Notes under the pieces: model-generated
Seen by the model: only the letters and a program-made list of their open reading frames with translations
Told to the model about the DNA's origin: nothing
Databases searched by the model: none
Made by a program: the position numbers and the translations under genes
Assembly (NCBI RefSeq): GCF_914767665.1
Contig: NC_059501.1
Coordinates: forward strand, 73,382,798 to 73,446,797
Length of the DNA stretch: 64,000 nucleotides
Reading direction: 5' to 3'
Source: Harmonia axyridis
Lineage: Eukaryota > Arthropoda > Insecta > Coleoptera > Coccinellidae
Shown here: piece after piece, positions 56,628 to 64,000 of the stretch
Layout: each line of letters begins with the position of its first letter
Position numbering within the stretch: position 1 is the stretch's first letter

Positions 56628-58040
56628 TAAATTTTTGAAAGAAATCCATTATTTTTGAACGAAAAACAAGTCTCTAATTACCATAAATGAAATTATCAGC
56701 TTTAGGTCGAATATGGCTGTTTTGTTAGGTAACTTGTTGCCATTTTGAAGGTTATTATGCCTCTCTCATAGAAGCACTCGTCCCTTTTGGCAAAAAAAAT
56801 TGAGGAAATCGATTTTCATAAGCCTCTGTTGAAGTGAATATGTCACCAGCAAAATCGTTCACCATGGACATGAACAGATGGTAATCACTTGATGCCAGGT
56901 CCGGACTATAAGGTGGATGCATAAGAACCTCCCAACCAAGCTCCCGGAGCTTCTAGCGAGTTACTATCGATGTGTGTGGCCTAGCGTTGTCCTCTCCTAT
57001 TGGCCAAAGCTCGCCGCTTGTGAGGGATTGCTTCCTTCATACGGCCTAATTGTTGTCAGTACAGTTCCGAGTTAACAGTTGTGCCTTAGGGAAGCAGCTC
57101 AGCTCATAGTAGATAATTCCCTCCTTTCGGCCAAAGTTGGCCGCTTCCGGGCTTGGTTCCTTCAGATAGTCCAATTGTTGATAGTACAGTTTCGATTCGT
57201 GCCGTAGGAGAGCAGTTCATAGTAGATAATTCCCTGCCAATCTCACCAAACACACAGTAAAACCTTCCTGGTCGTCAATACTAGCTTGGCTAGCGTTTCC
57301 GCCGGCTAACCGCGTTTCGACTAAGACCGTTTTTGCTTGACGTTGTCGTAAATGTTCCACTTCTCATCCCCAGTCACCAACCGCTTCAAAAATGGGTCAA
57401 TTATGGTGCGATTCTGCAGGGATGGAAATTCGGCCCATTATGTTTTTTGCTGTAATAAAGGACCTCTCAGAAACACTGTAGCTATTAACACATTGAAATA
57501 CCTTTTTTGTGTAAACACATACATTTCTTCTTTCTTTTTTTTTGTCAAACAGAAAATCTTAGTTATTTTAGCATCCGTAATATTGTACAAAATGTAATTC
57601 ACACGGGCAGAAAGACGAAAGTCGTTAGCCCTTTGCTAAGCAATAAATATACTTCCTCTCTCTCTCTCTCTCTATGTTTTTTGCGTTAACTCGTGTGGTA
57701 TCCGTGTTGAAGAGCCTAAATCGACTGTTATGGGATACCATGAAAAGCGTTGGTAACTTAAGACATATTGTCCGAATTACTAGCCCTGAAAATGGATGGC
57801 GCTGAAGTATCGTGTTAATACTCGGCCGTCAGTGGCATGTTCTTCTTTTTGAGACCAGCCTTATGCAAATGGTTCCGAACGATTTTTTGTGCAATCTACA
57901 GCTCTTTGGCAATCGAATCAGGGTCTAAATGATAGTCGGATTGTACAATGCCCATGATTTTATCAACATTTTCGACAATTGGCCTTTCAGTTTGACATCG
58001 AAATTGTCGGAACGGAATCAACGATAGCAAAATTGCGCGT
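56628..58040 (-). pseudogene. Mariner (lineage 2) copy with internal duplication and LINE insertion
   Basis: Inverse of the copy at 40038-41107. From left to right (3' to 5' of the gene) it holds the third-Asp region (GGTCCGGACTATAAGGTGGA on the plus strand), a tandem internal duplication (57001-57122 and 57128-57236), a 222-bp insertion at 57451-57672, and the helix-turn-helix coding part near 57850-58000. Many stops are present. Confidence 0.7.
57439..57684 (+). mobile_element. LINE 3'-end (or SINE) insertion in mariner, with 12-bp duplication
   Basis: 222 bp (57451-57672) ending in CAATAAATATACTTCC plus a (CT)n tail, flanked by the perfect duplication TATGTTTTTTGC at 57439-57450 and 57673-57684. 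The uninterrupted mariner at 40420-40445 shows the empty site. A severely 5'-truncated LINE is the simplest reading. Confidence 0.8.
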
Positions 58041-58439
58041 GATTGGCTGTTATAGTATCAGGACCATATTATTTTTCTTTTTTGTATGAGATGTATAGGC
58101 CATATGGCCTCATCTCAGTATCTTTTTATAATAATAATAATAATAATAAACTATTTCACATTTCCAACCACCTAACTTGCTTTTTCGCTTTTATCGAAGA
58201 AAAAACAGTAGAATACAGCTTATTTTTTCTTTGCAAGTGTCCATCTTCAATGACGCGCGAATTAATCACAAAACTGTCGAAAAAGTTTTTGTAGTACGAA
58301 ATCTCATCTTTCTAACACCATCTAGAGGAACCATATCGGACTTTTACAACGCACGCGGCTCGATGCAGATAACTAAAGCTATCTTTTGGAAAAATGATGG
58401 ATTTCTTTTTTACTACAACTAATATGTCCATTGTTTTCT

Positions 58440-58790
58440 GTGTATAGATTAGATTAGATTAGATGGATCTTTATTTGTAATAAAAATTGCAAATGGTGTC
58501 TACACCATTATAAAATATCAGAATGGTAACAATATACAAACAAACACAATGAACCATAAAAACAATCATTAGGTATCACATTTTCTTTCTTAGCAAGAAA
58601 TCTTCTATGGAATATATAGTTTCATCCAAAAGCAATTTTTTGACTTCTCTCTTGAAAATCATTAGGGGCCTGCCATGAAACTCAGAAGGAAGTTCATTAT
58701 ATAGTTATATAGCATAAATGAACAACGTCTCATAAGCTCCTGGCATCAATTCAATGCTTTCCTCAAATTTAATTTTAATTATTTTAGATT
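58440..58790 (-). pseudogene. LINE 3' end with (TCTAA)n tail
   Basis: On the minus strand the reading NELPSEFHGRPLMIFKREVK, then KLLLDETIYSIEDFLLRKKM and a stop, is a typical jockey/CR1-like ORF2 C-terminus. It is followed by AATAAAGATCCATC and a (TCTAA)n tail at 58445-58465. One in-frame stop is present upstream. Confidence 0.65.
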
Positions 58791-58950
58791 GTGTGGTTTC
58801 CTAGAACCGTCATAGGACGCCACATTTTTTATCACAAATATAATAGATGAGGTACTAAATCTAGAAAAATCAATCAAGCTTGCTATCGAATTTTAAACGA
58901 ATTTCAGGCATCTGCTCTTATAATTTACGATCTCTGAAAAGCAGACCTGG

Positions 58951-59169
58951 ATGTCAGAATCTATTCACTCGATTTCTATATTCAAAGCTATCCTAAACGA
59001 AGGCTTGAAATTTTATGGAGTCGATTCTCACGAACAAGTCCAAACTCCAAAAGTTTATAATTGGAAATACTTATTAAACTTTCATACATTTTTCTCAGTT
59101 AAGACTTGCGTAGTATATAAAGCCACTGCTTATTTCAGAGACAATTTGGTGTATTTCAAATTTTCCTGA
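58951..59169 (+). other. Unassigned 72-codon frame, weakly chemoreceptor-like
   Basis: MSESIHSISIFKAILNEGLK, FYGVDSHEQVQTPKVYNWKY, then LLNFHTFFSVKTCVVYKATA. A short cytosolic N-terminus, an FYGVxxxEQ-type segment and a first hydrophobic stretch would suit the N-terminal exon of an insect odorant receptor. No donor or further exon supports it. Treat as a guess. Confidence 0.2.
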
Positions 59170-59799
59170 AATTTTCACATTTGAAGTTTTGTCGGAAAAT
59201 TATAAGAAAAATCGTACCATCCCTTTATGTTCCTATTATATCAGTTATTACTGGGAAAGCTTATGGAAATATTCTTTAGTTCCTGATGATACATCAATCA
59301 CCCATTCATAAAATCATAATAATTTACGTATAAGTGAGAATTTTTGATTAATAACATGAATTTCAATCTTTTGTCAAATTTCAAAATTGAAGGAGATTTC
59401 TCTTTTATTCATTGCCAGACATTTTTTGCTTTTTTGATACCGATTTCCTATGATTCAGCACAAATGACTTCTAATTCTAAGCTACCACTTGCAATCTCCA
59501 CATGATTCTGTATATTATTTGGTAAGTTGATCTGTTATCAAAACACTAGTATTTGACAAATTTCTTATCGAAAAGTCTCCAATCTGGATCTTCTGGGCAA
59601 TTGAAATTTTGTGTGAAATGTTATTATTGATATAAAATCATTTTTAATGGTTGTTCAAATTCTTATTCCAATTAGTATATTTTGAATTCCATGCTATATA
59701 TCTTTCGAGGAATGATATTTTTAGTCAATTCTATGATGCTACAGAATTATTATTAGAATATAAAAATTACTAAAAACAAACAATTAGATAACAATTTTT

Positions 59800-60000
59800 C
59801 GAATATCTCAAACAGAAACCAAGATATAGGGAAATATTTGAAATAGTCATTTTCCATTTTTCGCCTTGTAACTCGAGAACAAATCTCTTTTTGATATCTT
59901 ATTATTTCGAAAAAAGAGATCGTGGGTCCTTGATGATTTTTCTCCAAGTCTTATAGTACTTGAGATGCTTTCAGTGAGAATCGATTTTGGGATATTCTGT
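59800..60000 (-). mobile_element. MITE right-half remnant
   Basis: Read on the minus strand it starts TACAGAATATCCCAAAATCG, then GCATCTCAAGTACTATAAGA and AAATCATCAAGGACCC, following the 8619-type element; the other end has decayed. Confidence 0.55.
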
Positions 60001-60038
60001 ATATATATATATATATCTATATATATATATATATATAT
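59999..60038. repeat. (AT)n microsatellite
   Basis: About 40 bases of alternating AT with one C interruption. Another (AT)n tract is at 21171-21190. Confidence 0.9.
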
Positions 60039-60959
60039 TCTTTTGAGAAAGAGCAATACAAAATATTAATTTCAAACAATCAAGCATATGTATAATCAAT
60101 GAATAACCACCGCTTTCGCCATTTTGCAACTCAAAGTTAAGTCCAGTTCTGTGGTCATCAAGGGAGAAATTGGCATCAAATCAGTTTTTTTCTTTTCTTT
60201 CGCTTTTTTTTTACAATCCAATCACTTCAAAATGTTGGAAGTTTCAGAGAGAAATAATATAAGGATGAGTGGAAACTACGAAAAACTGACTGGCATGGAA
60301 CTCATTCCAGTTTTCCAGATCGCTTTCAACAGTAATTTAGATACTCACTACCCACATTCAAAGCCAGAAAGCATTGCCATGAACTGAGTTGAGGTCTGCG
60401 CTGATATAAAGGATAAACACCACGAAATAGGATTTTACAAGCATGGAATTAATTCGTACTCGACCTCATGTATGCAGTTACACTGGGATGGTTGTTTATT
60501 TTCTGGAATTTGCAGAACGTGAATTTGTAATCCTCTTATCAACGTGAACAAAGACAGTTCTTTCTGTGCTTCTGCAACTGCGGTTTTTGAGGAATTATAT
60601 GTTCGTTAGATATTACTGTGGTGAGTTTCTCTAATGAAATATTATGTGGGGAGTTCTCCTTTCGTAGCTATGATAGCGAATGAAGTTGAAATTTTGAATT
60701 GCTTCCTGAATTTGAGTTAGGAAATGGATGCTATTTTTTGTCATTGTTGAAGTTTGATTTCATAGTAGTCAATTTTTGTTCCACTGATGTGAAATTATAA
60801 TTTTCCAACAAGACGGCCAATTGTTTGTAACTGAAAGGTGTTGACAGGTTTGATAGGGTGACGAGAATCAAGTCAATAAATTGTCGACATGTCGTTCATT
60901 CTAGAAAAATTCTTCAGGGATATAAGCTACAAAACAATACATATCAAATTATACAATAT
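60039..60959. other. Non-coding stretch
   Basis: No gene supported; an 87-codon frame at 60124-60387 has no recognisable features. ACCGCTTTCGCCATTTTGCA near 60108 recalls the mariner lineage-1 5' end. Confidence 0.35.
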
Positions 60960-61185
60960 TATAGCCTAAGTTACAGCCAAGTGCCGTCTTCTCGTTTCCC
61001 CTCTTTCTGGCCTCCCTATCCAATGCATCTTCCTCTCGTAGGGGAGCTGCCATTGTTTGCTTCATGAACCTATTCCAGGATCTTCTTGGTATGCACCTCT
61101 TTCTGAGATCAGAAGGAGTCCACTCAAAGACTCTTTTCGGCCATCAATTTTTCAAACCATCTCAATCCCTGACTCCCAACTCTAT
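60960..61185 (-). pseudogene. LINE C-terminal fragment
   Basis: The minus strand reads RVFEWTPSDLRKRCIPRRSW, NRFMKQTM, then LREEDALDREARKRG. This resembles the GRPRxxW...DREAWR ending of endonuclease-type LINE proteins. Short and isolated. Confidence 0.45.
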
Positions 61186-61193
61186 TAAGCACC

Positions 61194-62036
61194 GTGTCAC
61201 CTGAAAGAACGTGCCGAGAGTGGTTACAACGCTTCAAAAACAGCGATCTTGACGAAGACCAGCATGGCGGTGGAATAGAGAAGTTTTTCGAAAATGTAGA
61301 ATTGGAGGCATTACTTGATCGAGACTCGTGTCAAACGCAACAAGAATTGGCAGGATCATTGAAAGTGACGCAACAGGTCATTTCAAAATGTCTGAAAATC
61401 ATGGTAATGATTCAGAAATTGGGTGCCGTACGAGTTGAAGCCGGGAGATGTTGAACAGCGTTTGTTTGCCTGTGGACATCTGCTTGCAAGATGCATATTC
61501 ACTGTTCCAAGGTCATGCTCAGTATTTGGTAAGACCAGCTCGGCGTAGTGTATTGTATGAGTTGCTAAAACCGACTGAAACAATCACAGGTGATCCTTAT
61601 CGAACGCAATTAATGCGTTTGAGCCAAGCATTGAATGACAAACGGCCGCAATACAACGAGAGATATGGTAAAGTGATTTCACAGCATGACAATGCTGGAC
61701 TCCATGTTGCGTAAGTGGTCAAGAAATACTTGGTAACGTTGAAATGGGAAGTCGTACCCCACCCGCCGTATTCTCCAGACGTTGCTTCCTCGGACTATCA
61801 CTTGTTTCCATCAATGGCTGACCAGCACTTATGAGGAAGTGAAAAATTGGTTCGATTCGTGGATCGCTTCAAAAGATGACCAGTTTTTTCAACGCGGGAT
61901 TCGTACGCTGGCGGAAAGATGGTAGAAAGTAGTTGCCAGCGATGGACAATACTTTGATTCATAAATGTATAACTATTTTGTTACAATAAAGCCTCGAATT
62001 TCGGAAAAAACGACTGAATCAAAGTTGTACGCCTAT
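61194..62036 (+). pseudogene. Mariner (lineage 1) copy 3, 5'-truncated
   Basis: The plus strand, in broken frames, reads RTCREWLQRFKNSDLDEDQH, DRDSCQTQQELAGSLKVTQQ, the second-Asp block (SQHDNAGLHVA), PYSPDVASSDYHLF, and NWFDSWIASKDDQFFQRGIR in the C-terminal part. The right terminus ends CAAAGTTGTACGCCTATG, the inverse of the left end of copy 1. The first ~150 bases are missing. Confidence 0.75.
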
Positions 62037-62039
62037 GCA

Positions 62040-62834
62040 TGTGTACCTCTTAGTAAAAGCATATTTCCTACCTCCAACGTTTATTATTGGCAGAGGTGTT
62101 AAGCGAAAGCTAACAAAGAAACAAATTACACTGTTATCCGAGAAAGTATCGCTTTTACTACTAGATACACAATGTCCTATTATCAGTTAATATGAGAAGG
62201 AAGAAAGAATGCATAAAACTGAATTCATTTGATAAATGTTGCTGTTTGCTCAATATAAATCAATTGAATGAAACATAACACATGCATACTATGTCGAACA
62301 GATTAGGAGTAATATAAACAAGAGCAGCACTTAATATGAAGGCAAATGATCTATTTTATTATATATCCACAAATTCGACAAGCGGCTGTTTAAAATGCAA
62401 ATTGCTCTAATTATTCAAATAGATGTACAGATGTTGAGCACGCCCTTAAATCTGACGCTGAGTTAATTTGTTTTGCACGCTAATTAATTAACATGGCTGT
62501 CTAATTTATCAATCTGCAATTACATCAGATTCAAACACGTTTAGGATGAAGCTCTCGAAATCCAACGTTGCAGAGCATATTTAATGCGCTGACAGTGCTG
62601 TGTGCTGTCCAATTATAATTTATGGAAATATTAGAAAACAACCTGAACTCCACAAATTTTTTATTATTTCTGCTAGCTCAGAGATTATCTCAATATCATT
62701 ATACACGTATCGCCAAAATTCTTGGACGAATATTTATCATGGAGGGTTTTTTGTACATTGAATTTTATTTCTCTTGCACAAGTGCTTGACATACAGAAAT
62801 ATATATAAAAACAATTTCCTCTAATTTTACACAC
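62040..62834. other. Non-coding stretch
   Basis: No gene or element recognised. Confidence 0.4.
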
Positions 62835-63271
62835 TGTGGCGACCAGAAGCAATTAGACATAATGTCTGTGTCTAGCCGAATTTGTCGTCACAATACTTAA
62901 TATAAATGTACCTGCATTAGTGTAACAATGGTCTTTCGTTGAACTTGTGCCTACAACTTTCTTATTGATAAAGCTCTCAGAAAGATTCAATAGAGAATAA
63001 TTAGTGTGCAGGTACCATGATAACATTGCGCAAGCATACAACTTAGAGAATAAGAAAAGGAAGAAGAAATTCACGGTGTATAATATGATTTTATGTTTGT
63101 AACCCATGTATAAAACTGGGAAAAGGAGAGTTGGGTGGAGTAAGTAACGAGGTGATGACAAGTTGTGTTAGTAGAGTATTCAAGGATGTTTCCAAGTGCT
63201 GTACCACAATAAAGTTCTCGTCTGTCGTCCATCAGTGTTTTATTAATCCCCACGAAAACGCGATTCTCCAA
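62835..63271 (+). repeat. LTR-like sequence, copy 2
   Basis: Starts TGTGGCGACCAGAAGCAATT; TATAAAACTGGG near 63110 and CACAATAAAGTTCTCG near 63206. Diverged from copy 1 by scattered substitutions and a ~15-bp deletion near 63000. Confidence 0.5.
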
Positions 63272-63439
63272 AATACCTTTGCATGATGAGAGTCTGTTGA
63301 ATCATCAAACCGTGGATAGACTAAGGATTCCCCACACTTCAGTTATCATTGTGCATTTGCACTAGGAAACTGACAGTGTTCACTGGAGACTTGGAACTGG
63401 GCGTCATAGGGTAACTAATGCAAGAACAGATCAGTATCT

Positions 63440-64000
63440 ATCAGGATACGTCGGAATCTAACCATAAAAGTCTTAGCACAATCAGCTGTCCGAACTCATT
63501 TAAGAAGAACGTTTGGTCGCTTAATTTTCAGTACCGCAATACGACGGAGACTTGCTAGAGTCAATTTTCGATCCAGAAGACCATTAAACTTTTAATGTTA
63601 ATGAGAAGTACCCTGGGTACTCACCCAGGGTATTTCCCAGTCACATAGCCGGTCGTCTACAGTGGACGCAGGAACATAGTGATTGGTTGTTGGGTTAGTA
63701 GCGAAATGTTCTTTTTTCGGACGAAACCAAAATTGGTTTAATTAAAGATAGTTGACGACATAGAGTTTGGAGAGGGTCAGAACACAGGAAAGACTATATT
63801 TTGCCACAGAAGTCGTTTCATACCAAGGAGGATCAGTAATGTTTTGGGGAGGCATAATGCATGGTCGTCGTAAGCAGCTTTTTCTCCATTCTAGACAGTA
63901 GACAGGGGATAAATATGTTCTCAACATTATTGAACCCATTATTTATCCTCTCCGACATAAAATTGGAGCCAATTCAAGGCCCCATCGCACGAAAAGAGTA
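63440..64000 (+). pseudogene. Tc1-like transposase fragment, runs off the right edge
   Basis: The plus strand reads RTHLRRTFGRLIFSTAIRRR (end of the DNA-binding part), WTQEHSDWLL, NVLFSDETKIGLI (first catalytic Asp), HRVWRGSEHRKDY and, in another frame, GGSVMFWGGIMHGR. Stops and frameshifts make it inactive. The remaining catalytic blocks would lie beyond 64000. Confidence 0.65.

Noticed and set aside
58120..58150. (TAA)n run
   Set aside because: Ordinary microsatellite; could be an old LINE tail but nothing LINE-like precedes it.
1..64000. CRISPR, operon, riboswitch or prophage-type systems
   Set aside because: Composition, introns and transposon content are those of an insect nuclear genome; no regularly spaced short repeats or operon-like gene runs are present.

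Overview
The window is AT-rich eukaryotic DNA from an insect, most likely a beetle (an inference). The grounds are one recognisable intron-bearing host gene, very sparse coding sequence, and a dense load of typical insect transposons: mariner (DD34D and DD41D), Tc1 (DD34E), hAT, jockey/R1-like and other LINEs, a tRNA-derived SINE, TACAGGGTG-ended MITEs, and an env-bearing Ty3/Gypsy element. I see no prokaryotic operon, CRISPR array, rRNA or complete tRNA gene.

Layout. 1-3600: non-coding DNA with two MITEs and a 90-bp tandem repeat. 3606-5157 (minus): the 3' half of a methionine synthase reductase (MTRR) gene, with four exons, consensus splice sites and a poly(A) signal. Its N-terminal flavodoxin half is not visible. 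5778-6913: a LINE with a textbook 5' inversion and a perfect 12-bp target duplication. 7190-14540: dispersed repeats, one member of a duplicated zinc-finger-like (possibly THAP) block, a GC-rich probable promoter with a short first coding exon (12332-12398, plus), and a decayed hAT element with another TIR element inside it. 16030-21170: hAT, DD41D and mariner remnants. 21540-24480: a ~1017-bp tandem duplication of a decayed gene-like unit beside a second copy of the 11.4-kb zinc-finger-like block. 25529-28872: a Tc1 pseudogene, a SINE and a deleted DD41D element.

30086-38905: the most striking part. A Tc1 element with perfect 31-bp inverted repeats and TA target duplication has been split, inside its DDE domain, by an apparently intact 7443-bp gypsy/errantivirus-like element (31056-38498, minus). 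That element has two identical 289-bp LTRs, a 4-bp target duplication, a tRNA-Ser-type primer site, gag, pol joined to gag by a predicted -1 frameshift, and env.

38908-64000: further mariners, an unidentified candidate exon (41324-41509), an inverted second copy of the 9-10-kb repeat, a 78-bp near-perfect hairpin, LINE fragments, a ~1.45-kb foldback element with ~468-bp arms, two LTR-like sequences, a mariner carrying a LINE tail, and a Tc1 fragment running off the right edge.

How it fits together: one metabolic gene and perhaps one long-intron gene lie in DNA built by successive transposon insertions. Nested insertions give a relative chronology. The gypsy-like element is the youngest event seen and the only element with fully open reading frames.
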